From: Planctomycetaceae bacterium
Lineage (GTDB): Bacteria > Planctomycetota > Planctomycetia > Pirellulales > Pirellulaceae
Length of the DNA stretch: 5,165 nucleotides
Assembly: GCA_007133715.1 (NCBI GenBank)
Contig: SLMF01000708.1
Location: forward strand, 1 to 5,165
Direction: 5' to 3'
This document shows, piece after piece, positions 1-4,980 of the stretch. The position numbers and the translations under genes were made by a program. Every line of letters starts with the position of its first letter. Within the stretch, counting starts at the first letter, position 1. A model generated the notes under the pieces. That model worked only from the letters and a program-made list of their open reading frames with translations. It did not search any database and was not told the origin of the DNA.

Positions 1-162
1 CTGGAGCTGTGCGATGTCTACGATTTCTGGTACGAAATCGAACAGCCGTTGGAATTGAATGACGAGATTTCGGATACGGTGTTCGTGCTGCGGAAACACG
101 AGCGCCGCAATTCACAATTGACGGTACCTAAACCGCGCGCGGCAGCGATTGACTCGTATTAA
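1..162 (+). CDS. C-terminal end of an unrecognised protein (5' end outside window)
   Basis: An open frame runs from the first base of the window to a TAA at 160-162 and gives 53 residues. It begins LELCDVYDFWYEIEQPLEL and ends in a basic, proline-containing tail (VPKPRAAAIDSY). The sequence has the mixed hydrophobic and acidic composition of a real globular protein, followed by a short flexible tail. I see no signal peptide, membrane segment or motif that names a family, so no function is proposed. The next + strand gene starts 217 bases later, behind a strong hairpin, so the two are probably separate transcription units. The frame is inferred from openness, composition and the hairpin placed exactly at the stop. 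The start cannot be seen. Confidence 0.65.
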   Translation: MELCDVYDFWYEIEQPLELNDEISDTVFVLRKHERRNSQLTVPKPRAAAIDSY

Positions 163-217
163 CGCCCAGCCGGAGGCGCCGGCAGGCTGGCGTTGCCGGT
201 GCCTCCCGCTGGGCGTT
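161..217. repeat. Long imperfect inverted repeat (REP-like element or terminator)
   Basis: Two 24-base arms (161-184 and 194-217) are reverse complements except for one mismatch and one position that would be a G-U wobble in RNA. The loop is 9 bases (185-193). The left arm begins with the last two bases of the stop codon of the preceding gene. The stem is very GC-rich. No T-run follows, so it is not a textbook intrinsic terminator. It could end transcription, protect an mRNA 3' end, or be one copy of a dispersed palindromic repeat. No second copy is visible in this window. Confidence 0.75.
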
Positions 218-229
218 CAACAAGCCGAT

Positions 230-250
230 TTACTCCCGCGCGCGGAGTAA
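230..250. repeat. Short perfect inverted repeat, possible operator or small hairpin
   Basis: TTACTCC (230-236) and GGAGTAA (244-250) are perfect reverse complements around a CGCGCGC centre. The site is 60 bases upstream of the candidate promoter of the next gene, so a protein-binding site is possible. It may equally be a chance palindrome in GC-rich DNA. It has no T-tract and is too short to be a convincing terminator. Confidence 0.35.
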
Positions 251-309
251 CCAAGGGAGATCCTCGGGGCAGAGACCTCTGATTTGCGGCGCTAGGATTG
301 CAAGGCGAC

Positions 310-338
310 TTGATTCCCACCGTCGCGGGGTGCATACT
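310..338 (+). promoter_or_regulatory. Candidate sigma-70-type promoter for the AcrVA2-like gene
   Basis: TTGATT at 310-315 and CATACT at 333-338 are separated by exactly 17 bases and each matches 4 of 6 consensus positions. Transcription would start around 345, leaving a leader of about 35 bases before the ATG at 380. Planctomycete promoters are poorly defined by simple consensus, so this is only the best-looking site in the gap between 218 and 379. Confidence 0.35.
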
Positions 339-379
339 GAGCGAAATCGCACCGTGTCACTCAGCTGCAGGATCAAGCC

Positions 380-1246
380 ATGCTTTTCTGGTCGTATCCC
401 TCGCTGTACAGCAAACTCCGCGAAAATTTGCCTCACGAATTGCGTGAGCCCGGCGTGTTTCATGACGCCGTAATGAATGAGATGGCAGCCAAAGGAGACC
501 CCATCGGCGCCAAACAAATGGATGCCGAAGGGAATTGGATTCAGGATCATCGTCCCTATTACCATCTGTACCCCGGTATTTTGGGACCGCTGCTGAATCT
601 GGCCTTGGACTTGGAGACCGATGCGATTCGGACCCCGCGACGAGCCCTGGCCATCTGCCTGCCCCGGGATCACAAACACCCGCGCCTGACGTTCGCGGAG
701 GGCCAAGTCCGTTCGATCCTGATGGCTCGGGGGCTGGCGACGGTGAAATGGCGGGAATACGAGGCGATCAATCTGTTCATCGACGTAGGGGAAGCCGCCG
801 CCGAATGCCCGATCCTGACTTTTCGCTCCTTCCGAACCGCCAAGGATTGTACCCTGCAGGGGGAGCTGGACACCCTGCCCGATCATCCGTCGGCCAGCAT
901 GGGGCTGCAAGTGCCCCGCCCCCTGATCATCGACTGCATTCGGCTGTGTACCACCCTCTGCCTGCTGGCGCACGATCCGGAGATCATCGAACCGGACGTT
1001 TTGAACAAGGACCGTTCCAAGTACCTGGCGAACCGCGACGCCAAATACATCGATAAAGCGCATCGCCGGGGCAAAGTGGGGTGGCTGGTGGGGCGTGACC
1101 TGGAGATGTCGCCACACTACCGCCGAGGCCACTTCGCGTTGTTCTGGACCGGTTCCGGGCGGCAGGTGCCCAAAGTCGCCTGGCGCAAAGGCACGGTGGT
1201 CCATCGCGAAAAAGTGCTCAAAGTCCCCACCGGCGAAATGGGATAA
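380..1246 (+). CDS. AcrVA2-like family protein (putative)
   Basis: This 288-residue protein has no signal peptide or membrane segment and is probably cytoplasmic. Its C-terminal region resembles the end of AcrVA2, the Moraxella anti-CRISPR protein against Cas12a. A helical, Cys-rich stretch (about 181-210) is followed by a PHYRRGH block (245-251), then W256, G258 and G260 (WTGSG) and W268. AcrVA2, as I recall it, ends with a matching PHIRRGH, WQGTG and tryptophan pattern and is about 320 residues long. The N-terminal half (about 50-150) contains a helix and strand mixture that I cannot assign. The ATG at 380 is the first ATG after an in-frame TGA at 338-340 and has AGGA 7 bases upstream. The resemblance is from memory and distant. 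Relatives are found outside CRISPR contexts, and no cas gene is visible here, so anti-CRISPR activity is not claimed. The gene reads alone, facing the DUF1559 cluster. Confidence 0.6.
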   Translation: MLFWSYPSLYSKLRENLPHELREPGVFHDAVMNEMAAKGDPIGAKQMDAEGNWIQDHRPYYHLYPGILGPLLNLALDLETDAIRTPRRALAICLPRDHKHPRLTFAEGQVRSILMARGLATVKWREYEAINLFIDVGEAAAECPILTFRSFRTAKDCTLQGELDTLPDHPSASMGLQVPRPLIIDCIRLCTTLCLLAHDPEIIEPDVLNKDRSKYLANRDAKYIDKAHRRGKVGWLVGRDLEMSPHYRRGHFALFWTGSGRQVPKVAWRKGTVVHREKVLKVPTGEMG

Positions 1247-1248
1247 TC

Positions 1249-1273
1249 CTCACGTGCGCTTTCACGCCGTGAG
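1249..1273. terminator. Candidate bidirectional terminator between convergent genes
   Basis: CTCACG (1249-1254) pairs with CGTGAG (1268-1273). Inside, GCG (1256-1258) pairs with CGC (1265-1267) around a 6-base loop, with one bulged T at 1255. The 9-base-pair stem starts 3 bases after the stop of the + strand gene and lies 63 bases past the stop of the - strand lipoprotein gene. It could therefore serve both directions. Neither side has a T-tract, so termination is inferred from position and structure only. Confidence 0.5.
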
Positions 1274-1335
1274 CCCTACCGCTTCATTACGGCGGAACAT
1301 GCAAGCACGACGCGAAGAAAAATGACCGTTACACT

Positions 1336-1746
1336 CTAACCGGCTGATTGGGTCACGACGTCCAGATCGAACGTGTTGGAACCGGGAGTGACCTCGAATT
1401 CAATTTCCGACTCGGCACCATACTCCGGCGGGATCTCCGCCAGGATGTTCACATTGCCATCACCATCGATCTGCTCGGCTCGGATCCGGATGCGATGCTT
1501 GCCCACCATCGCCCCCGGCTGCGTCGGCGTGAACATCGCTTGGTAACGGCCGCTGGCATCGGTGAAGCCGATCGAGGGAGAGCCGCCGGGGAAGTCGGCC
1601 TCGAAGAGGATCTCGACCCCTTCCACCGGGCTGCCATCAATGGTCACCGTGCCTTGCACTGAGGCGAAGCGGTCATCGCCGCCACAACCGGCGACCAGCG
1701 GAATCAGGATCAGATAAAGGATTGCGAAAACTAGGCCTTGCCGCAC
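1336..1746 (-). CDS. Small lipoprotein with carboxypeptidase-regulatory-like domain (copy 2)
   Basis: A 136-residue predicted lipoprotein. A hydrophobic signal peptide (5-20) ends in the lipobox VAG followed by Cys21, which would be lipidated and anchor the mature protein to a membrane facing outward. The rest forms one beta-sandwich domain of the carboxypeptidase regulatory-like type: GTVTIDG (32-38), SIGFTDASGRY (58-68), QPGAMVGKHR (76-85), and a closing strand after TPGSN (120-124). Such domains are common in planctomycete lipoproteins next to DUF1559 genes; their ligand is unknown. The start is GTG at 1746. An in-frame TAA lies 12 bases further upstream (1759-1761), so no longer start exists, and a strong Shine-Dalgarno sits 6 bases before it. 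It is a clear paralogue of the lipoprotein at 2876-3295 and is last in the cluster, 117 bases after the DUF1559 gene, with a hairpin in between. Confidence 0.88.
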   Translation of the reverse strand: MRQGLVFAILYLILIPLVAGCGGDDRFASVQGTVTIDGSPVEGVEILFEADFPGGSPSIGFTDASGRYQAMFTPTQPGAMVGKHRIRIRAEQIDGDGNVNILAEIPPEYGAESEIEFEVTPGSNTFDLDVVTQSAG

Positions 1747-1752
1747 AGCAGG

Positions 1753-1760
1753 TCTCCCTT
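1753..1760 (-). promoter_or_regulatory. Ribosome binding site that supports a GTG start
   Basis: Read on the - strand this is AAGGGAGA, ending 6 bases before the GTG at 1746. It overlaps an in-frame TAA (1759-1761). Together they fix GTG as the start of the downstream lipoprotein gene. Confidence 0.75.
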
Positions 1761-1789
1761 AGTTCAGCGGACACTGGAAAGTAAACTCA

Positions 1790-1851
1790 CCACGCGAGGC
1801 AAGACCGCGCTCGCTTCCGCAGGCGGAAGGGGGCGAGTCGCGGTTGCGTGG
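1790..1851 (-). terminator. Large imperfect intercistronic hairpin (attenuator or partial terminator)
   Basis: Nested complementary blocks fold this 62-base stretch into one long stem: CCACGC (1790-1795) with GCGTGG (1846-1851), CCGCG (1805-1809) with CGCGG (1839-1843), CTCGC (1810-1814) with GCGAG (1833-1837), and TTCC (1815-1818) with GGAA (1825-1828). A 9-base bulge lies on one side. It begins 13 bases after the stop of the DUF1559 gene and ends well before the lipoprotein ribosome binding site. It lacks a T-tract, so partial termination, RNA processing or 3'-end protection are all possible. It could also be a copy of a dispersed palindromic repeat. Confidence 0.55.
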
Positions 1852-1863
1852 ATACGAGGGCGA

Positions 1864-2820
1864 TTACAGACTGGCGGGGACTTTGGAATTCCGGACGCCC
1901 AGCAATTGATAGACGCCCATGCCGTCTTTGCGGCCGTTGAATCCGTCTTCACTCGACTGATTTATGTTGTCCGAAAAGCCATTCAGGCGGAATTCGATCG
2001 TTTCGGCGACGAAGTTCACCGAGCCGTCACAGAACGCGAAATGGGCACCGCCGGGATGCATGCTGGCAAAACCGCGGTCCAATCCGCCGCTTTGCCGCGG
2101 CGAATTCAAACGGTGGCACGTGTTGCGGCCAATGTTGAAACCGTCGCCTCGCGAAGCCCCGATCCCCGCCCAAATCGAATTGTACTCGTCGTTCGTGCCC
2201 GTTTCGCCCACCAGAAACGTATTGGAAAGCCCGTCCGTGATCTGCGCCATCCTCACCGCTCGGGAACCCGTCAAAACCCCGTTGTTATTCGGGGTGCGAT
2301 GCTCCGACCAGAAGTGGATGCCAACACAACCCGCATAGCTGGCGGCGGCGACCGGCGTGCCGTGGGGATGCTTGTTCCGTGGCAAAACGTCCGAGGGGTC
2401 GCTGGGACACCAATAGGTCGCCAACCGCTGTCGCAATAACGGGAGCGTCTCGGAATCCTGGACCGCTTGTCGCAAAGTCCGCGTCGTGACCCCCAGCTGC
2501 TCGTGCAAAGCCGGTTGCTCGACATAAGGCAGGATCAAAGCGGCCCAGCCCCACTGAGCATTCCCATCGGGCGAATTCCCCGAGGGCATCATCAACCAGC
2601 CCGGCGGAAAGACCTGATGCGTATCGACGTAGTTATGCATGCCCACGCCGATCTGCCGGAGATTGTTGCCGCATTGGGAGCGACGTGCCGCTTCACGAGC
2701 CGCTTGGATCGCAGGCAACAGCAGCGCCACCAGAACTCCGATAATTGCGATCACCACCAGAAGCTCGACCAAAGTAAAGCCGTGCGGCTTGCGGAACCTC
2801 TGCGAAAGTAAGACGGTCAT
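1864..2820 (-). CDS. DUF1559 pseudopilin-like protein (copy 2)
   Basis: A 318-residue DUF1559 (SBP_bac_10) protein, the usual length for the family. A short basic leader is followed by the type IV prepilin cleavage site G14/F15 and by E19, the conserved Glu5 of mature pilins, within a hydrophobic helix (about 17-36). A prepilin peptidase should cut it and leave it anchored in the membrane by this helix. The outer domain has CPSD (138-141), ITDGLSNT (194-201), and the H-X9-DG motif (H255 to D265-G266), with a C-terminal GVYQLLGVR. The family is hugely expanded in planctomycetes; its role is unknown, and a link to pilus- or secretion-like surface structures is only inferred. I chose the ATG at 2820 over an in-frame TTG 27 bases upstream because AAGGAG lies 8 bases before the ATG. 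It sits between two lipoprotein genes and duplicates the gene at 3383-4390. Confidence 0.95.
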   Translation of the reverse strand: MTVLLSQRFRKPHGFTLVELLVVIAIIGVLVALLLPAIQAAREAARRSQCGNNLRQIGVGMHNYVDTHQVFPPGWLMMPSGNSPDGNAQWGWAALILPYVEQPALHEQLGVTTRTLRQAVQDSETLPLLRQRLATYWCPSDPSDVLPRNKHPHGTPVAAASYAGCVGIHFWSEHRTPNNNGVLTGSRAVRMAQITDGLSNTFLVGETGTNDEYNSIWAGIGASRGDGFNIGRNTCHRLNSPRQSGGLDRGFASMHPGGAHFAFCDGSVNFVAETIEFRLNGFSDNINQSSEDGFNGRKDGMGVYQLLGVRNSKVPASL

Positions 2821-2828
2821 CTCTAAGA

Positions 2829-2834
2829 CTCCTT
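2829..2834 (-). promoter_or_regulatory. Ribosome binding site deciding the start of DUF1559 copy 2
   Basis: AAGGAG on the - strand ends 8 bases before the ATG at 2820. It lies downstream of the alternative TTG at 2847, so it can serve only the ATG. This removes nine residues from the longest open frame and leaves a typical short prepilin leader. Confidence 0.75.
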
Positions 2835-2875
2835 CAGTTATAATCAATCAATCAGTCCAGGGAGGCTGTCCTGAT

Positions 2876-3295
2876 TTACTCCGACTGGAGATCAAAGTGG
2901 ATCACATTCTCTCCCGGGGCTACCTCCTCGCGTAACTCCGATTCTCGATGATAGCGAGGCGGCAGGCGTTCGGGAATCTCGGTCGCCTGATCGTCTTCGT
3001 CGAGAACCACATCAAAAGTCGAGATCATCACACGGTGCGAGCCGATTTGAGCTCCCGGTTGCTGGGAGGCGAACATCAGCCGATAGCGGCCCTGGCTGTC
3101 CGTCTCGCCATAAGAGGGGCGCCCCGCTTCCGGCTGAAACACCACCTCAGCTCCCTCCAGCGGTTCTCCGTCCAGAGTCACGGTCCCGGTTACGGTCCCC
3201 AGATCCAGCGTCTCGCCACCGCAACCGATCCACCCCAGGAGAGCTGCTGCCACCACGAGCAACCCGACGAGTCTCTGCCGATCCCACTTGTTCAT
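2876..3295 (-). CDS. Small lipoprotein with carboxypeptidase-regulatory-like domain (copy 1)
   Basis: A 139-residue predicted lipoprotein. The N-terminus has basic residues (K3, R6, R8), a hydrophobic stretch (9-24) and WIG before Cys25. Tryptophan at position -3 of the lipobox is unusual, where Leu or Val is expected, but the rest fits and the Cys-Gly-Gly start of the mature part matches the paralogue. The domain that follows has GTVTLDGEPLEG (37-48), SYGETDSQGRY (61-71), QPGAQIGSHR (79-88) and VAPGEN (125-130), in the same order as the lipoprotein at 1336-1746. The start at 3295 was chosen because GGAG precedes it by 10 bases and it gives a normal signal peptide. A longer frame from ATG 3343 adds 16 very basic residues and has no visible ribosome site. 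It lies 87 bases after one DUF1559 gene and 55 before the next. Ligand and role are unknown. Confidence 0.88.
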   Translation of the reverse strand: MNKWDRQRLVGLLVVAAALLGWIGCGGETLDLGTVTGTVTLDGEPLEGAEVVFQPEAGRPSYGETDSQGRYRLMFASQQPGAQIGSHRVMISTFDVVLDEDDQATEIPERLPPRYHRESELREEVAPGENVIHFDLQSE

Positions 3296-3305
3296 TGCTC
3301 GTTTT

Positions 3306-3309
3306 CTCC
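3306..3309 (-). promoter_or_regulatory. Ribosome binding site favouring the 3295 start
   Basis: GGAG on the - strand lies 10 bases before the ATG at 3295, a slightly long spacing. The competing in-frame ATG at 3343 has no purine-rich site in front of it. This favours the shorter lipoprotein. Confidence 0.5.
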
Positions 3310-3350
3310 GATTCTTCGCGTTCCCGACGCGTCTTTTGGTCATTTCGGTG

Positions 3351-3363
3351 GCCCGGTCCGGGC
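3351..3363. repeat. Short GC palindrome in the intercistronic gap
   Basis: GCCCGGTCCGGGC reads the same on both strands apart from the central base. It is centred 26 bases past the stop of the first DUF1559 gene and ahead of the lipoprotein gene. As RNA it could form a very short GC stem that pauses or slightly attenuates transcription. Its size makes this weak evidence. Confidence 0.3.
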
Positions 3364-3382
3364 AGCAGGTTGGTTTGTTGGT

Positions 3383-4390
3383 TTAGAAGCTGGGGATCGG
3401 TTGGTCATCGTTGATGATGCCCAAACGCTGGTAGACCCCCAGATTCTCGTAGACGACCGGTTCGGGCCCGGCACTGTCGCGTACGTTGACTCCTGCGTTA
3501 TCAAAGTGGATCGTATCCGAGACGAAACGGACGGCGCCGTCGCACATCAGGAAATGCGCGCCGCCCGGATGGGCACTGCTGAAACCCTCGCAACAGCTGT
3601 TGTTCCCAGTGGGTCGTGTCTTGAAGTTCAACGGGATGCTCACCCGTCCCAATTGGTAGTTATTGCCCCGCGGTCCCGGCCCGGTGCTGTTGCGTGTGCC
3701 GGCCCATACGCCCGAGGAGCAGTCGAAATCGCGTTCGCCGGCGGCAAACGTGTGACTGGTCCCGTCCGTAATGGCGGCGAAGCGGACCGAGCTGTTGCGG
3801 TAAAGCAGCCCACGCCCTTTCGTCACTACGGTTGCCAACTCCCAGTAGCCCCCGTTTCCCAGGTAATTGCTGGTACCGCCGAAGTAGTTGGTTCCGACCG
3901 CGGCTCTGCCGTGGAAGTCCATGGCCTGCGGGGTGCCCGCTACGGTTTCGTCACCGGCGTCCGAGGGACAACGATAGATGCCGAGCGGCGTTTGCACCAA
4001 ATTCCGCTCGTTGGCATTGTTCAACAATCGCCACAAGGTCCGTCGTGTGGGGTCCAATTGATCATACAGAGCTTGCTGTTCCATCATGGGGAGGATCAGC
4101 ACCAGCCAGCCGAATTCCTGACCGCTGTCGCCCGTCGGCCGTGTTCCGTCCCGCTCGCTGAGCACGCCCGAGGGGAAGGTGCCATGCGTGTCATGGTAAT
4201 TGTGCAGGGCCAGACCGAGCTGTTTCATGTTGTTCGTACACTGCGCCCGACGAGCCGCCTCGCGCGCGGCTTGAATCGCGGGCAACAGCAGGGCCACCAG
4301 CACGCCGATGATCGCAATCACGACCAACAGTTCGACCAGCGTGAATCCAGAGGCACCGCCTCCGCCCGATCGGCGAGTAGGAAATGGCAT
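3383..4390 (-). CDS. DUF1559 pseudopilin-like protein (copy 1)
   Basis: A 335-residue DUF1559 protein and the first gene of the - strand cluster. A leader rich in Arg and Gly (RRSGGGGASG, 6-15) ends at the prepilin cleavage site G15/F16. E20 is the pilin Glu5 equivalent, in a hydrophobic helix (about 18-37) nearly identical to that of copy 2. Downstream are CPSD (141-144), ITDGTSHT (207-214), a Cys-Cys pair (266-267) not seen in copy 2, and the H-X9-DG motif (H274 to D284-G285). It ends with GVYQRLGI. It should be processed by prepilin peptidase and displayed from the membrane; the function of the family is not known. The ATG at 4390 has AAGGAA 7 bases upstream. A nearby ATG at 4395 is out of frame. 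The N-terminal 40 residues are much better conserved between the two copies than the outer domains. Confidence 0.96.
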   Translation of the reverse strand: MPFPTRRSGGGGASGFTLVELLVVIAIIGVLVALLLPAIQAAREAARRAQCTNNMKQLGLALHNYHDTHGTFPSGVLSERDGTRPTGDSGQEFGWLVLILPMMEQQALYDQLDPTRRTLWRLLNNANERNLVQTPLGIYRCPSDAGDETVAGTPQAMDFHGRAAVGTNYFGGTSNYLGNGGYWELATVVTKGRGLLYRNSSVRFAAITDGTSHTFAAGERDFDCSSGVWAGTRNSTGPGPRGNNYQLGRVSIPLNFKTRPTGNNSCCEGFSSAHPGGAHFLMCDGAVRFVSDTIHFDNAGVNVRDSAGPEPVVYENLGVYQRLGIINDDQPIPSF

Positions 4391-4397
4391 CGCATGG

Positions 4398-4403
4398 TTC
4401 CTT
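4398..4403 (-). promoter_or_regulatory. Ribosome binding site of DUF1559 copy 1
   Basis: AAGGAA on the - strand ends 7 bases before the ATG at 4390. The other ATG at 4395 would be only 2 bases from it and is in a different frame, so this site selects 4390. Confidence 0.65.
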
Positions 4404-4590
4404 GAAGAGGGTTGACGAAAGAACCAGAGAGCGACAGAGCACCTTCGAGGACCGAATGCTCGCTTTCCTCATCTTCTCACGGAATACTCGTCACGCCCCG
4501 TGCATTTTCGAAAAGAGTTCACCAATTTCTTTACCAAACTTCAAGTTATCACGTATCGCCTCGTCTCGTCAAGCAGGGCTTCGGGAGTAC

Positions 4591-4807
4591 CATGAACGGC
4601 GGACACCACCTGTCCCTCGCCAAAAAGGTGGGGTTTCCTTTCCGCCGCTCGTACTTCCATCGGTTCCACGGCGGGAAGAACTCGGCTGTTTTCCGCTCAC
4701 GCGTCATGGTTTTCCCTACCCGAACCCCGCCCGATCCCGGCGGTCACGTCGTCAGCTGCCGAACGACGAAGCTGAGGGAAAGCCACAAACCCCATTCGAG
4801 CCCCTAA
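4591..4807 (+). CDS. Doubtful small ORF, 72 residues, unrecognised
   Basis: From ATG 4591 an open frame encodes 72 basic residues beginning MNGGHHLSLAKK and ending HSSP. By hand count, GC content at codon positions 1, 2 and 3 is about 55, 51 and 76 percent, which is the pattern expected of a real gene in GC-rich DNA. A GGGAG lies 4 bases before the ATG, a spacing that is rather short. Against it: no recognisable domain, an unusual Arg/His/Pro-rich composition, and the same frame stays open upstream to 4412 in sequence that looks non-coding. It could be a real small gene, the remnant of one, or chance. It diverges from the DUF1559 cluster and faces the gene at the right edge. Confidence 0.28.
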
Positions 4808-4878
4808 CAAAGTCGCCCCATGTGGCCCGGCATCTCCGAGGCCGGTTGGGGCCCAGATTTCTTGAAGCCCCGATTGGG

Positions 4879-4884
4879 ATTATA
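4879..4884 (-). promoter_or_regulatory. Isolated perfect -10 hexamer (TATAAT) on the - strand
   Basis: TATAAT reads towards the DUF1559 cluster but lies almost 490 bases from its start. The best -35-like hexamer, TTGAAC (4898-4903), is only 13 bases upstream, too close for a standard promoter. If active it would give a very long leader. It may be coincidental. Confidence 0.2.
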
Positions 4885-4945
4885 GCCGGCAGGGCATGTT
4901 CAAGATCGCACAAAGCCCCCAGTCCGTTTCGGAGATAGGGACCCG

Positions 4946-4962
4946 CGTGGCGGGGGGCCACG
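4946..4962 (-). terminator. Weak terminator candidate after the right-edge gene
   Basis: CGTGGC (4946-4951) and GCCACG (4957-4962) form a perfect 6-base-pair stem with a loop of five identical bases. On the - strand it starts 18 bases after the stop of the right-edge gene. There is no T-tract after it, so support is positional only. Confidence 0.35.
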
Positions 4963-4980
4963 GCCACCTCGGCGGTCTCG

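Larger units (their letters stand above)
1336..4390 (-). other. Probable operon: DUF1559/lipoprotein module present twice in tandem
   Basis: Four genes in one direction alternate DUF1559, lipoprotein, DUF1559, lipoprotein. Intergenic gaps are 87, 55 and 117 bases. Each gene has its own ribosome binding site. No good promoter was seen inside the cluster, and the only large structure is the hairpin at 1790-1851. One transcript from upstream of 4390 is inferred, perhaps with reduced readthrough into the last gene. Confidence 0.6.
4391..4980. other. 590-base region without a confident gene; operon upstream region
   Basis: This stretch separates the start of the DUF1559 cluster from the end of the gene at the right edge. 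The first 200 bases (4391-4590) are probably the leader and promoter region of the cluster, yet I found no convincing -35/-10 pair reading towards 4390. A small hairpin, GGACA-ccacc-TGTCC, lies at 4601-4615. The rest holds a doubtful small ORF, a segment bounded by inverted repeats, and an isolated TATAAT on the - strand. No RNA gene was recognised. Confidence 0.6.

Noticed and set aside
230..1204. A 324-codon open frame on the - strand opposite the AcrVA2-like gene
   Set aside because: Its product is Gln-, Arg- and Pro-rich with no domain, it starts at the edge of a palindrome without a good ribosome site, and the opposite + strand frame has coherent motifs and a clear start.
1738..2439. A 233-codon open frame on the + strand opposite DUF1559 copy 2
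   Set aside because: It is antisense to a confident DUF1559 gene, with shadow-like Arg- and Val-rich composition and no motif.
2948..4405. A 485-codon open frame on the + strand across DUF1559 copy 1 and the lipoprotein gene
   Set aside because: It is antisense to two genes with unmistakable family motifs. Long antisense frames arise easily in GC-rich coding DNA, and the translation resembles no protein family.
4415..4420. TTGACG-like -35 element on the + strand upstream of the small ORF
   Set aside because: No acceptable -10 hexamer lies 16-18 bases downstream, so it was not called a promoter.
4384..4938. A 184-codon + strand frame in the gene-poor region
   Set aside because: It is low in recognisable structure, rich in Arg, Ser and Pro, overlaps the start of DUF1559 copy 1, and competes with a frame showing better codon-position bias.
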